Shown: positions 25,143-34,534, counted from the first letter of the stretch. The stretch is DNA of 64,000 nt from CAIODY01 sp046051225 (GCA_046051225.1 JBJOOR010000017.1:1-64000); one strand, 5' to 3'. Program-made: numbers and translations. Notes: generated by a model from the sequence alone, not told the origin.

Positions 25143-25448
25143 TTAGTATTCAAAATTACAAATTTTATTTTTACTCAACAACTTATTAAAATTAATTTCA
25201 AAATAATTATAAGCCAATCATTAAAGCCAATAAATGCTTAAAATGCACTGAAATAGACACTTCACAATTTATAAGTAGAAATCTCACCAAAGCATTAGTT
25301 GTGCTTTATCTATGTTGTTGATATTTTTATGGAGTAGAAAATTTTAAAACAATTTTCTTTGCGTCCCTTTTATTTTATTGGTTTTTAGTAAAATCATTTT
25401 TTGTATTCCCAATAACTAATAACTAGTAACAAATAACTTATTTAACAC
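25143..25448. other. Intergenic stretch without a gene
   Basis: About 300 AT-rich bases between divergent genes. Weak open frames here are not supported. The run just before parE contains repeated TAACTA/AATAAC words, but no promoter or hairpin is clear. Confidence 0.5.
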
Positions 25449-27338
25449 ATGGCAAAAGAAGAAGTAATATACGATGAATCGAGCATTCGGTCGTTAGATT
25501 GGAAAGAGCATATACGCCTGCGCCCTGGTATGTATATTGGTAAATTAGGCGATGGCAGTTCGCCTGATGATGGCATTTATATTTTATTAAAAGAAGTAAT
25601 TGATAATTGTATTGATGAGCACATGATGGGCTATGGCAATAAGATTGACATTAAAATTGAAGATAAAAAAGTAAGTGTTCGTGATTATGGCAGAGGTATT
25701 CCATTGGGCAAAGTGGTAGATGTGGTAAGCAAAATAAATACGGGTGGAAAGTATGATAGTAAAGCATTTCAAAAATCTGTGGGGTTAAATGGTGTGGGTA
25801 CAAAAGCCGTAAATGCATTAAGCCATTATTTTATGGTAAAATCGGTTAGAGATGGGGTGATGAAAATGGCTGAATTTGAACGTGGCGAATTAACCAAAGA
25901 CCATAAAGAACAAAAAACTACCGAGCCGAATGGCACCGAAATGAGCTATTATGCTGATGAAATGATTTTTAAAAAATTTCATTTCATTAATGAATATATC
26001 GAAAGTCAGCTTTGGAATTATTCGTATTTGAATGCAGGATTAGTAATCAATTTTAATGATAAAAAATTTGTTTCAAAAAATGGATTGCATGATTTGTTGA
26101 CTAATAAATCGCAAAACATTGAATTGCGTTATCCCATTATTCATTTAAAAGGTGAAGATATTGAAGTGGCAATTTCGCATGATGATCAATATGGCGAAGA
26201 ATATTATAGTTATGTAAATGGACAATATACCACCCAAGGAGGCACACACTTAGCGGCTTTCAGAGAAGCATTGGTAAAAACTATTCGTGATTTTTATAAA
26301 AAAGATTTTGATGCTGCGGATATTAGAGGAAGCATTTTAGCGGCTATTGCTGTTCGTGTGCAAGAACCAGTTTTTGAATCGCAAACCAAAACAAAATTAG
26401 GCTCGATAACTACTGCGCCCGAAAATGGTGTAACGATGCGGAACTTTGTAGCCGAATTTTTATCTAAGCAATTAGATAATTATTTACACAAAAATCCAAC
26501 TACTGCCGATGCTTTATTAAAACGAATTTTACAAAGCGAAAGAGAAAGAAAAGAAATAGCTGGTGTTAGAAAATTAGCCAACGAACGAGCTAAAAAAGCT
26601 AATCTTCATAACAAAAAATTACGTGATTGTAGATACCATTTTAATGATGTAGCCGAAGGAAAAAACAAAGAAGATGTAGAAACAAAAAAATTAGAAACCA
26701 CCATTTTTATCACCGAAGGCGATTCGGCAAGTGGTTCTATCACAAAGTCTAGAAATGTAGAATCGCAGGCAGTTTTCAGCCTTCGTGGTAAACCTTTAAA
26801 CTGTTATGGATTAACAAAAAAGATTGTTTACGAAAATGAAGAGTTTAATCTTTTACAACATGCTTTAAATATTGAAGATGGCTTAGAAGGTTTACGTTAT
26901 AATTCAGTTGTAGTAGCTACGGATGCCGATGTGGATGGTATGCATATTCGATTATTATTGATGACATTCTTTCTTCAATTTTTTCCTGATTTGGTAAAAA
27001 ATGGACATGTATATATTTTAGAAACGCCATTATTCCGAGTACGAAATAAACAAGAAACCATTTACTGTTATAGCGATGAAGAACGAAGAAATGCAATTTC
27101 GAAATTGGGCAACAAGCCCGAGATTACAAGGTTTAAAGGATTGGGTGAAATATCGCCAGATGAGTTTGCTAACTTTATTGGTACTGAAATGAAATTGCAA
27201 CCTATCATCATGAGCCCCGATATGACGATACCAAAATTGTTGGAATATTATATGGGTAAAAATACGCCCAGCCGACAAGAAGATATTATTAGAAATTTAG
27301 TAATTGAAAAAGATTTAGCTGAAGAATTAATAAACTAA
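25449..27338 (+). CDS. parE: DNA topoisomerase IV subunit B, 629 aa
   Basis: ATPase subunit of the type IIA topoisomerase that unlinks daughter chromosomes. The GHKL ATP-binding domain shows IDNCIDEHMMG and VRDYGRGIPLG, then GLNGVGTKAVNAL. The Toprim domain shows ITEGDSASGSI and the metal-binding TDADVDGMHIR, and SLRGKPLNCYG lies between. Length and lack of the large GyrB insert fit ParE. It is followed by a four-helix-bundle gene and then parC, so the usual adjacent pair has been split. Confidence 0.95.
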   Translation: MAKEEVIYDESSIRSLDWKEHIRLRPGMYIGKLGDGSSPDDGIYILLKEVIDNCIDEHMMGYGNKIDIKIEDKKVSVRDYGRGIPLGKVVDVVSKINTGGKYDSKAFQKSVGLNGVGTKAVNALSHYFMVKSVRDGVMKMAEFERGELTKDHKEQKTTEPNGTEMSYYADEMIFKKFHFINEYIESQLWNYSYLNAGLVINFNDKKFVSKNGLHDLLTNKSQNIELRYPIIHLKGEDIEVAISHDDQYGEEYYSYVNGQYTTQGGTHLAAFREALVKTIRDFYKKDFDAADIRGSILAAIAVRVQEPVFESQTKTKLGSITTAPENGVTMRNFVAEFLSKQLDNYLHKNPTTADALLKRILQSERERKEIAGVRKLANERAKKANLHNKKLRDCRYHFNDVAEGKNKEDVETKKLETTIFITEGDSASGSITKSRNVESQAVFSLRGKPLNCYGLTKKIVYENEEFNLLQHALNIEDGLEGLRYNSVVVATDADVDGMHIRLLLMTFFLQFFPDLVKNGHVYILETPLFRVRNKQETIYCYSDEERRNAISKLGNKPEITRFKGLGEISPDEFANFIGTEMKLQPIIMSPDMTIPKLLEYYMGKNTPSRQEDIIRNLVIEKDLAEELIN

Positions 27339-27357
27339 ATATAAATTACGATTTAAT

Positions 27358-27378
27358 AAATATCCAATATCCAACTTT
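27358..27378. repeat. Inverted repeat, left arm (21 bp)
   Basis: AAATATCCAATATCCAACTTT is the exact reverse complement of 27803-27823. The two arms lie just outside the four-helix-bundle gene, which starts 20 bp after this arm. Confidence 0.85.
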
Positions 27379-27397
27379 AAATAATCAATAACCAAGT

Positions 27398-27772
27398 ATG
27401 GAAAAAAACAAAAAATATGATTTAGAAGAAAGACTTATAGATTTTGCAGTAAGAATAATTGATGTAGTAGAAGCACTACCAAATACTAAAGCAGGAAATC
27501 ATTTGGGTGGTCAGTTGGTTCGTTCAGGAACTTCGCCAGCATTAAATTATGGCGAAGCACAAAGTGCCGAATCGCAAAATGATTTTATTCACAAAATGAA
27601 AATTAGTTTAAAAGAATTAAGAGAATCAAAAAATAATTTACGAATAATTCATCGCAAACCATTGATAAAACCAGTGTCAAAGTTAGAACCTATTTTAAAT
27701 GAAATAAATGAATTAGTTGCCATTTTTGCTAAAAGTATTCAAACTGCTGAAAAAAATAAACCTAAAAAATAA
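27398..27772 (+). CDS. Four-helix-bundle protein (23S rRNA intervening-sequence type), 124 aa
   Basis: Member of the small family encoded in rRNA intervening sequences and related to accessory proteins of diversity-generating retroelements. Visible family features are the N-terminal DLEERLIDFAVRIIDVVEALP, HLGGQLVRSGTSPALNYGEA near residues 39-58, the ESQNDFIHKMKISLKELRES segment and a lysine-rich end. The cellular role is unsettled; nucleic-acid binding is suspected. It lies between parE and parC inside a perfect 21-bp inverted repeat, which suggests it arrived as a small mobile unit. Confidence 0.9.
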   Translation: MEKNKKYDLEERLIDFAVRIIDVVEALPNTKAGNHLGGQLVRSGTSPALNYGEAQSAESQNDFIHKMKISLKELRESKNNLRIIHRKPLIKPVSKLEPILNEINELVAIFAKSIQTAEKNKPKK

Positions 27773-27802
27773 ATTCATTTTCAACTTCGATATTGGATAT
27801 TG

Positions 27803-27823
27803 AAAGTTGGATATTGGATATTT
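27803..27823. repeat. Inverted repeat, right arm (21 bp)
   Basis: Exact reverse complement of 27358-27378. A shorter copy of the same GATATTGGATATT word lies at about 27789-27801, so the right end has a partial tandem of the arm. Confidence 0.85.
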
Positions 27824-27836
27824 TCAAATAAGAATT

Positions 27837-30347
27837 ATGTCAGAAGAAATTATTCCCATTCAAAATAGCGGAAACGAAATAGATACCGTAAGCGACTTAT
27901 ACAAAGGTTGGTTTATGGATTATGCATCGTATGTGATTTTAGAACGTGCAGTACCAGCCGTTCAAGATGGTTTAAAACCTGTTCAACGCCGTATCCTTCA
28001 TGCCATGAAAGAAATGGATGATGGCAGATTTAATAAAGTGGCAAACGTAATTGGGCAAACTATGCAATACCATCCGCATGGCGATGCTTCTATTGGCGAT
28101 GCCATGGTGGGCATTGGGCAAAAAGATTTGATGATTGAAACGCAAGGAAACTGGGGCGATGTACGTACTGGTGATGATGCAGCAGCACCCAGATACATTG
28201 AAGCCAGATTATCAAAATTTGCTTTGGATGTGGCTTTCAACAATAAAACTACACAATGGCAACTAAGCTATGATGGTAGAAAAAATGAGCCAATAGTTTT
28301 GCCAATGAAGTTTCCTTTGTTGTTGGCGCAAGGCGTTGAAGGTATTGCTGTAGGCTTAGCTACAAAAGTTTTACCGCATAATTTTGTTGAATTAATTCAT
28401 GCATCTATTCATTATTTAAAAGGTAAAAAGTTTGAATTATTTCCCGATTTTCAAACAGGTGGAATGATTGATATTGCCAATTACAATGATGGTAAACGTG
28501 GCGGAAAAGTACGTGTTAGAGCCAAGATTGAAGAATTAGATAAAAAAACTTTGTTGATAAAAGATATTCCTTTTGGCATCACCACATCCTCTTTGATGGA
28601 TTCCATTGTAAAAGCAAATGATAATGGAAAAATTAAAATCAAAAAAATAGTTGATAATACTGCGGCTAATGTTGAAATTGAAATTCAGCTTACACCAGGC
28701 ATTTCGCCTGATGTTACTATTGATGCCTTGTATGCATTTACTGATTGCGAAGTTTCTATTTCGCCAAATGCTTGTGTAATTGTAAATGATAAACCAGTAT
28801 TCATAACGGTTTCAGAGTTATTAAAAATTTCTACCGACAACACAATGGATTTGTTGAAGAAAGAGTTAGAAATAAAACTGAACGAATTAAATGAAAAATG
28901 GCATTACACTTCATTAGAAAAAATATTTTTTGAAGAAAAAATTTATAAAGAATTAGAAAAGAAACACGAAACGTGGGATGCTGTAATTACAGCTATTGAT
29001 AAGGCTTTTGCGCCTTTCAAAAAAAGTTTGAAACGAAATATTGAACGAGAAGATATTTTGAAACTGACTGAAAAACCCGTTCGAAGAATTTACAAATTAG
29101 ATATTGATGAATTGATTGAACAAATCAATAATATTGAAAATGACATCAAACAAACACAATTTGATTTAGATCATTTACGTGAATTTACCATTGCTTATTT
29201 TGAAAATTTATTAAAAAAATATGGCAAAGGCAGAGATAGAAAAACTGAAATTCGTCCGTTTGATAATATACAAGTATCGGCTGTAGCTATTGCCAATACT
29301 AAGTTGTATGTAAATTGGAATGAAGGATTTATTGGTAGCGGTTTGAAAAAAGATGAATTTTTGTTTGATTGTAGCGATTTAGATAACATTGTTGTTTTCA
29401 GAAAAGATGGAAAAATGATAGTAACAAAAGTGAGCGACAAAACTTTTGTGGGCAAGGATATTATTCATGTTGAAATTTTTAGAAAAAATGACGAACGAAC
29501 AACTTACAACCTAATTTATTTGGATGGAGCTTCGGGAATCAGCTATGTGAAAAGGTTTCAGGCTGGTGGCATAACAAGAGATAAAGAATATGATTTAACA
29601 AAAGGCGACCCAAAATCGAAAGTTTTATATTTTTCATCAAACCCAAATGGTGAAGCTGAAAAAGTGAATGTAATTTTAAAACCTACAGCCAGCGCAAGAA
29701 TCAAGGTTTTTGATTTCGATTTTGCTGAATTAGAAATTAAAGGAAGAGGCAGCAATGGCAATCAACTCACGAAATATCCGGTGCATAAAATTTCGTTGAA
29801 AGAAAAAGGAAAATCAACTTTAAGCGGCATCAAAATTTATTACGATGAAGAAGTGGGCAGATTGAATACCGACGGCAAAGGCAAGCTGCTGGGCAACTTT
29901 GAGGGCGATGATAAAATAATTGCGTTGTATAAAGATGGTACTTATGAGTTGACGAATTATGAATTGACCAACCGTTTTGAAAGCAATCAAATTGTAACGG
30001 TTGAAAAATTTGATGCACAAAAACCAATTAGTTGCATTTATTACGATGCTGAAATGAAGTGCTACAATGCCAAACGGTTTTTGATTGAAACACAAACTTT
30101 GAACACCAAATTTCTATTTATAAAAGAAGGTGAGAAAAATGAATTGCTATTAGCCACCACACAAGCCAAGCCCATTGTGCGATTGAAAGCTGGTAAAAAG
30201 AAAAGCGAAGCGGTGGAATACAAAACAGACTTATCAATGGTGACAGAAGTGAAAGGCTGGAAAACTGTGGGCACAAAAATCGGCACTGATATTTTAAGCG
30301 CTGAATTGTTTGTGGAAGAAGAACCGAAAACGGGGGAATTGTTTTAG
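27837..30347 (+). CDS. parC: DNA topoisomerase IV subunit A, 836 aa
   Basis: DNA cleavage and rejoining subunit that partners ParE. The start at 27837 (MSEEIIPIQN) is preferred because an earlier frame start would run through the inverted repeat. Winged-helix segments include ERAVPAVQDGLKPVQRRILH and YHPHGDASIGDAMVG; the catalytic tyrosine is in AAAPRYIEARL (about residue 121). A coiled-coil arm spans roughly 320-450, and a beta-propeller-like C-terminal domain starts near 490. A 28-base piece of the 3' end recurs at 30837-30864. Confidence 0.95.
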   Translation: MSEEIIPIQNSGNEIDTVSDLYKGWFMDYASYVILERAVPAVQDGLKPVQRRILHAMKEMDDGRFNKVANVIGQTMQYHPHGDASIGDAMVGIGQKDLMIETQGNWGDVRTGDDAAAPRYIEARLSKFALDVAFNNKTTQWQLSYDGRKNEPIVLPMKFPLLLAQGVEGIAVGLATKVLPHNFVELIHASIHYLKGKKFELFPDFQTGGMIDIANYNDGKRGGKVRVRAKIEELDKKTLLIKDIPFGITTSSLMDSIVKANDNGKIKIKKIVDNTAANVEIEIQLTPGISPDVTIDALYAFTDCEVSISPNACVIVNDKPVFITVSELLKISTDNTMDLLKKELEIKLNELNEKWHYTSLEKIFFEEKIYKELEKKHETWDAVITAIDKAFAPFKKSLKRNIEREDILKLTEKPVRRIYKLDIDELIEQINNIENDIKQTQFDLDHLREFTIAYFENLLKKYGKGRDRKTEIRPFDNIQVSAVAIANTKLYVNWNEGFIGSGLKKDEFLFDCSDLDNIVVFRKDGKMIVTKVSDKTFVGKDIIHVEIFRKNDERTTYNLIYLDGASGISYVKRFQAGGITRDKEYDLTKGDPKSKVLYFSSNPNGEAEKVNVILKPTASARIKVFDFDFAELEIKGRGSNGNQLTKYPVHKISLKEKGKSTLSGIKIYYDEEVGRLNTDGKGKLLGNFEGDDKIIALYKDGTYELTNYELTNRFESNQIVTVEKFDAQKPISCIYYDAEMKCYNAKRFLIETQTLNTKFLFIKEGEKNELLLATTQAKPIVRLKAGKKKSEAVEYKTDLSMVTEVKGWKTVGTKIGTDILSAELFVEEEPKTGELF
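30275..30302. repeat. Short direct repeat, copy in parC 3' end
   Basis: Twenty-eight bases, core GGCACTGATATTTTAAGCGCT, match 30837-30864 with one mismatch. This copy is coding (KIGTDILSA) and in frame. Confidence 0.8.
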
Positions 30348-30380
30348 AATGATAATTGAGAACCAATAAAATTTCCAAAA

Positions 30381-30776
30381 ATGAAATCGTTTATTTTATC
30401 ATTATTCTTTAAAGAAAAACCCGATGAATTAATTGGAAAATGGTTTCCGTATAATGATGGGGGCATGAGTATGATGTCAGGAATGGCAATTGAATTTAGA
30501 GATAATAGTAAAGGAATTCTTTATTCTTGGGGAAGTTCCAGCCCTGACCATGAGGAAGGTTATGATTTAGAAGAAGAAATTTTATGGAAAAGAGTTTCCA
30601 AGAATCAAATAAAAATAAAAATGCTTGACCAAGAAAATTTTGATTTAGTTACATACAACATTGAGAAAAAATATGTTGGCTATTACAGTTTGACTTCGGG
30701 CTTTAATGGCAATGACGAATATTTTAAAAATTGTTTTTGGAAAGTTTTTAATCCGATTCAAAAACGAATTTCATAA
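30381..30776 (+). CDS. Hypothetical protein, 131 aa
   Basis: No named family. The N-terminal IGKWFPYNDGGMSMMSGMAI resembles the GKW...GGMS segment of the frameshifted lipoprotein at 23989, suggesting a shared lipocalin-like fold, but this copy has no signal peptide lipobox. Acidic central part (DHEEGYDLEEEILWKRVSK) and a hydrophilic end. It sits between two copies of a short parC-derived repeat, so it may have been inserted after parC. Confidence 0.6.
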   Translation: MKSFILSLFFKEKPDELIGKWFPYNDGGMSMMSGMAIEFRDNSKGILYSWGSSSPDHEEGYDLEEEILWKRVSKNQIKIKMLDQENFDLVTYNIEKKYVGYYSLTSGFNGNDEYFKNCFWKVFNPIQKRIS

Positions 30777-30785
30777 AAATAATTC

Positions 30786-30851
30786 ATGCTCACCGAAAAA
30801 GAATTTGAAGAAATAAAAAAATCAAACGAGCAATTCAAAAATTGGCACTGA
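30786..30851 (+). pseudogene. Truncated gene start, 21 codons
   Basis: ATG at 30786 opens MLTEKEFEEIKKSNEQFKNW, a natural-looking N-terminus, but it runs straight into the parC-like repeat at 30837 and stops at 30851. It looks like the 5' end of a gene whose remainder was lost where the repeat was joined. Confidence 0.4.
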
Positions 30852-30864
30852 TATTTTAAGCGCT
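30837..30864. repeat. Short direct repeat, downstream copy of parC 3' end
   Basis: Second copy of the 28-base block at 30275-30302, with T instead of C at 30843. It lies outside any intact gene. Together the copies frame 30303-30836. Confidence 0.8.
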
Positions 30865-30957
30865 AAATGGAATATAAAAACAATATTAAATCGCAAGGCT
30901 AATTATTTTAGGTTACATTTTAATCAGTAATTAGTTTAAAGAATAAAAAAATACTTT

Positions 30958-32448
30958 TTATTCTTTAATGATTTTATAAACATTAACATCTCCAATCTCT
31001 GATATAATCTTTAAAAAATAAATACCCGATGGAATATTGTCAATATTTAAAATTTCATATTTTTTTGTTTTTAATTCTTTACTTAAAAAAATTTGTCCCA
31101 ACAAAGAATACATTTCGCAAGAATATTTAATATCTGTGTTATTAATGTAAATGTTTATCTTTTCATGGCAAGGATTAGGAAAAATAGAAATTAAAGCTTC
31201 ATTACTATTTTGAATTACATTGCATTTTATTTGGTTACAATTACTAAAATTTATACGACTAAATTCTGCATCTGGGAAATTTGAATGATAATTAATAGTA
31301 TTACTTATCAAAAATGAACAATCAGAAATCGATGCTATATTTTTATTAGAAGCCACGTTTAAGCTATCCGTTATATTTAGTTTAAATGTACAAAGACTAT
31401 CCCCAATTGAACTTAATTTTATAATTCTAAATTGGCTTCCAATAGTCCCCAAACTTACAAAATTTCCATCATCAAGTTCAACCGATTGGCTTACAAATGA
31501 CTCAAGTGCATCAAGGTTTTTCTCCCATATTATTTTTCCAGTATCATCAATCATTAAGTAATGAGATATATCTGAATGAAAATATAAACCAGAAATATAA
31601 ATACTATCAATAAATTGACTGTAACCCGAAACAAGAAACTTGGTACTATTTTTTAATTTAATAATACTACAAGCTCCTTCGTCTATATTTTTTTTTTCAA
31701 TTTTTTTAAACCAAAAAATATTTCCTCCCTCATCTATCTTTTCAACTATAATCGAAATTCCATTATAATTATAATGGGTATATAATGCTGATGTATTGTA
31801 ATCATCAACTGTTCCTACTAAAATAAATTCGCCATTACTGCATTCAACAATATCCTGACCGGTGCAATATTTATTATTACTTACATTTGTTCTAACCAAA
31901 ATTTTTCCTGTATCATCAAACACTGTAAACAAAATATGCGATGTAATTCCATTTCCACTTGAAGCTGTTCCTATAGCAACAATTTTCCCATCATTGGTAC
32001 TAATCAATTTAGAATAGTTATCCCCTAAATTATTCCGAAATCGGTTCTCTAATTTACTAAACAAGATATCTCCATTTCTATTGTATTTAATTAATTGGTT
32101 ATAATAATTACTATCTTTTGGATTACCTACCAAAGAAATTGCGTAAATATAATTATCAGAATTTTCACAAATTATCGAAGGTCCAATGACAAATAAAGAA
32201 TCAAATACTGTATTTTTTGAATATCCAATATTTCCTAATGAATCAAAAACGGTAAATATGTATCCGCTTTTTTGAGTTTGAGAATAGGCATAGCTTTGAA
32301 TTGCAACTGACGTATTGCAATCATAAACTAAAGGATTGCTAATAAAATTATAAGTTGAATCATAATCAATGATTTTATCGAAACTATAAGTTTGTGCACT
32401 TGTAAAACCAAAGTAAAAACACAATATTATTAAAAAGTAAAATTTCAA
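30958..32448 (-). CDS. Secreted protein with T9SS type A sorting domain, 496 aa
   Basis: Signal peptide at residues 1-19. The body is beta-rich with repeated segments of the kind DDTGKIL, DDTGKII and SIGDSL, consistent with a propeller-like repeat domain; several copies of IISTNDGKIVAIGT-like strands are seen. The C-terminus from about residue 420 (ISIFPNPCHEKINIYINN to YKIIKE) is a type A sorting domain that targets the protein for T9SS export and surface attachment. Its ligand or substrate is unknown. Confidence 0.85.
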   Translation of the reverse strand: MKFYFLIILCFYFGFTSAQTYSFDKIIDYDSTYNFISNPLVYDCNTSVAIQSYAYSQTQKSGYIFTVFDSLGNIGYSKNTVFDSLFVIGPSIICENSDNYIYAISLVGNPKDSNYYNQLIKYNRNGDILFSKLENRFRNNLGDNYSKLISTNDGKIVAIGTASSGNGITSHILFTVFDDTGKILVRTNVSNNKYCTGQDIVECSNGEFILVGTVDDYNTSALYTHYNYNGISIIVEKIDEGGNIFWFKKIEKKNIDEGACSIIKLKNSTKFLVSGYSQFIDSIYISGLYFHSDISHYLMIDDTGKIIWEKNLDALESFVSQSVELDDGNFVSLGTIGSQFRIIKLSSIGDSLCTFKLNITDSLNVASNKNIASISDCSFLISNTINYHSNFPDAEFSRINFSNCNQIKCNVIQNSNEALISIFPNPCHEKINIYINNTDIKYSCEMYSLLGQIFLSKELKTKKYEILNIDNIPSGIYFLKIISEIGDVNVYKIIKE

Positions 32449-32540
32449 AGTGAAAAAAATTTATTTTTCAAATTTAATCTTTTTACTCAATTAATTTTAG
32501 CTAAAAAAATGAGTACAAATACTATACTAAAATCTTTATT

Positions 32541-32651
32541 TTAAGGATTTAGAGCATCTTTAATAATCCAATACAAAAAACCTGAAATAGAAATAATTGT
32601 AAAGAATAAAATAATTGCAAGTGCTAGTATTCTTTCAAAACTATGTTGCAT
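32541..32651 (-). CDS. Putative 36-aa single-pass membrane miniprotein
   Basis: ATG at 32651 opens a 36-codon frame: charged MQHSFER, then a hydrophobic stretch (ILALAIILFFTIISISGFLYWII) and a short KDALNP tail. The layout fits a small single-pass membrane protein. It is too short to judge by codon use; no family is recognised. Confidence 0.4.
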   Translation of the reverse strand: MQHSFERILALAIILFFTIISISGFLYWIIKDALNP

Positions 32652-32708
32652 AATAAATGCTTTATAGAAATGACTATTCAAATCTTAATTACGTTGCTTT
32701 TCAAATAA

Positions 32709-33266
32709 TTAATTTAATGAAGGATGGATAGGATAATTACTCATTACAGCATAATCTCCGCCCAAATTAACAAGCGATTGTTTCCATATTTCTGTTTCGT
32801 TTTCCGAAAAAATTAATTCATTTTTTGATGTAGAAATTATCCATGAATTATCTTGAAGTTCCTTACTTAACTGCTCTTTATCCCAACTACTATAGCCTAA
32901 AAAGAATTTTATTTTACTTAAATCAAGTTCATTTTTAAGTAATAACTTTTTTACTAATTTAAAATCGCCACCCCAAAAAACACCATCCAAAATTTCAACT
33001 CCATCTTTAATTTGGTCGCCAAGCGAATGAATAAAATTAAGCCTATCGCTATGCACAGGACCTCCAAAAAAAACTGGAACAGGTTTACTATTTTCTAATT
33101 CAGGAAAAAAGTCTTCCAATTTTTCAGATAAAATTCTGTTTACAATAAAGCCTACCGAACCCATTTCGGTTTGATGTTCGCAAAGCAATACCACACTTCT
33201 GCTAAAATAATTATCTAACAAAAATGGCTCGGCTATTAATAAATTTCCTTTTTGTGGTTGATTCAT
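32709..33266 (-). CDS. YqgE/AlgH family protein, 185 aa
   Basis: Conserved bacterial protein of unclear function. Family motifs are visible: KGNLLIAEPFLLDNYFSRSV, LCEHQTEMGSVGFIVNR, VFFGGPVHSDRLNFIHSLG, and LGYSSWDKEQLSKELQDNSW. Length is typical. AlgH was first linked to alginate regulation in Pseudomonas, but the role elsewhere is not settled. The iron-sulfur gene at 33287-34069 is just upstream on the same strand. Confidence 0.93.
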   Translation of the reverse strand: MNQPQKGNLLIAEPFLLDNYFSRSVVLLCEHQTEMGSVGFIVNRILSEKLEDFFPELENSKPVPVFFGGPVHSDRLNFIHSLGDQIKDGVEILDGVFWGGDFKLVKKLLLKNELDLSKIKFFLGYSSWDKEQLSKELQDNSWIISTSKNELIFSENETEIWKQSLVNLGGDYAVMSNYPIHPSLN

Positions 33267-33286
33267 GCAATCAAAAAAAATAAAGA

Positions 33287-34069
33287 TTAAGCCATTCTTT
33301 CGGCAATTAATTCAGCAATATCTTTTAGCATAATGTCAGATTCTTTACCTTTTTGTTTTACACCATCTTCCAACATCGTCATACAAAATGGGCAAGATGA
33401 TGCCACCACATTTGCATTGGTTTCAATAGCTTGTTCAATGCGTTCAATATTAATTCGCTTATCGCCAGGTTCATCTTCTTTAAACATTTGAGCACCGCCA
33501 GCCCCACAACACAAACCATTCGATTTGCAATTTTTCATCTCTACCAATTCTGCATCTAATACCTCCAAAACCTTACGTGGCGCTTCATATATATCATTTG
33601 CTCTTCCAATATAACATGAATCATGAAAAGTTATTTTTTTGCCTTTCATCAATTCGCCTTCCTTCATTTTTACTTTTCCTTCGTTAATTAATTGTTGTAA
33701 AAATGAGCTGTGATGAAGCACTTCATAATTACCACCCAATTCAGGATATTCATTTTTTAAAGTGTTAAAACAATGCGGACAAGCTGTTACAATTTTTTTA
33801 ATATTGTAATTATTCAAAACTTGAATATTTTGATATGCCAACATCTGAAATACAAATTCATTGCCTGCTCTTCGGGCTGGGTCGCCTGTGCAACTTTCTT
33901 CACTACCTAAAATGGCAAATGAAATTTTTGTTTTATTTAAAATTTCGGCAAAAGATTTTGTGATTTTTTGAGCACGTTGGTCAAAGCTTCCAGCACAACC
34001 TACCCAAAAAAGAATTTCTGGAGTTTCGCCTTGAGCAGCCATTTCACTCATTATTTTAACATCTGTCAT
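33287..34069 (-). CDS. CCG-domain iron-sulfur protein (HdrB/LutA-like), 260 aa
   Basis: Two cysteine-rich CCG domains that bind a cluster in heterodisulfide-reductase subunit B, GlpC and LutA. The first has ILFWVGCAGSFDQRAQ and ACPHCFNTLKNEYPELGG; the second has HDSCYIGR, NGLCCGAGG and SSCPFCMTMLEDG. Such proteins act as electron-transfer subunits of flavin or lactate oxidoreductases. A ferredoxin-type partner gene usually lies next to it but is not seen in this window. Confidence 0.88.
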   Translation of the reverse strand: MTDVKIMSEMAAQGETPEILFWVGCAGSFDQRAQKITKSFAEILNKTKISFAILGSEESCTGDPARRAGNEFVFQMLAYQNIQVLNNYNIKKIVTACPHCFNTLKNEYPELGGNYEVLHHSSFLQQLINEGKVKMKEGELMKGKKITFHDSCYIGRANDIYEAPRKVLEVLDAELVEMKNCKSNGLCCGAGGAQMFKEDEPGDKRINIERIEQAIETNANVVASSCPFCMTMLEDGVKQKGKESDIMLKDIAELIAERMA

Positions 34070-34117
34070 AATTTATTTAATTAAATAATTTAGCAAATAC
34101 GATTTTCAAAAGTAAGC

Positions 34118-34534
34118 CTATAAAACATATTTTTCTAAAAATGCTTGTGCATTTAATACTTCAATTTTACTAAAATAAAAATCAGATTCATCTTGCGTAA
34201 TAATGCATTTACAATTTGAATTAATAGCCGAAAAATATTCCATTCCATCTTCAAAATCGTGCACTTGTTTTTCTGTCACTACTTTTTTTACTACCAAACT
34301 ATCAACCGTAGTAATTTGTAATTTAGATGATAGCAATCGTATTTTTTGCAAGGCTGCTGCATTTCCATTTTTCTTTTCAGCAAAATAAAATGCAATAGCC
34401 AAACACAATGGCGAAGTAAATACTTTATATTTTTTATGATCAACAAGGCTTAAAACCCTTGCTGAATAAGTAAACAACGGATATTCATTATTAACCACCG
34501 AAACTAAAATATTAGCATCTAAAAAAATATTCAT
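34118..34534 (-). CDS. PIN-domain toxin (VapC-like), 138 aa
   Basis: Predicted Mg-dependent ribonuclease of a type II toxin-antitoxin pair. The N-terminal FLDANILVSVVNNEYP gives the first aspartate; HDFEDGMEYFSAINSNCKCIITQDESDF near the end (described by its parts) gives the DFEDG and TQDESDF acidic motifs expected of the active site. Length fits the family. Its start overlaps the antitoxin stop, so the two are translationally coupled. Confidence 0.85.
   Translation of the reverse strand: MNIFLDANILVSVVNNEYPLFTYSARVLSLVDHKKYKVFTSPLCLAIAFYFAEKKNGNAAALQKIRLLSSKLQITTVDSLVVKKVVTEKQVHDFEDGMEYFSAINSNCKCIITQDESDFYFSKIEVLNAQAFLEKYVL

Noticed and set aside
25047..25241. Forward hydrophobic frame in the 25-kb gap
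   Set aside because: Its start lies antisense to the small gene at 24939-25142 and its end is in AT-rich spacer; no conserved features.
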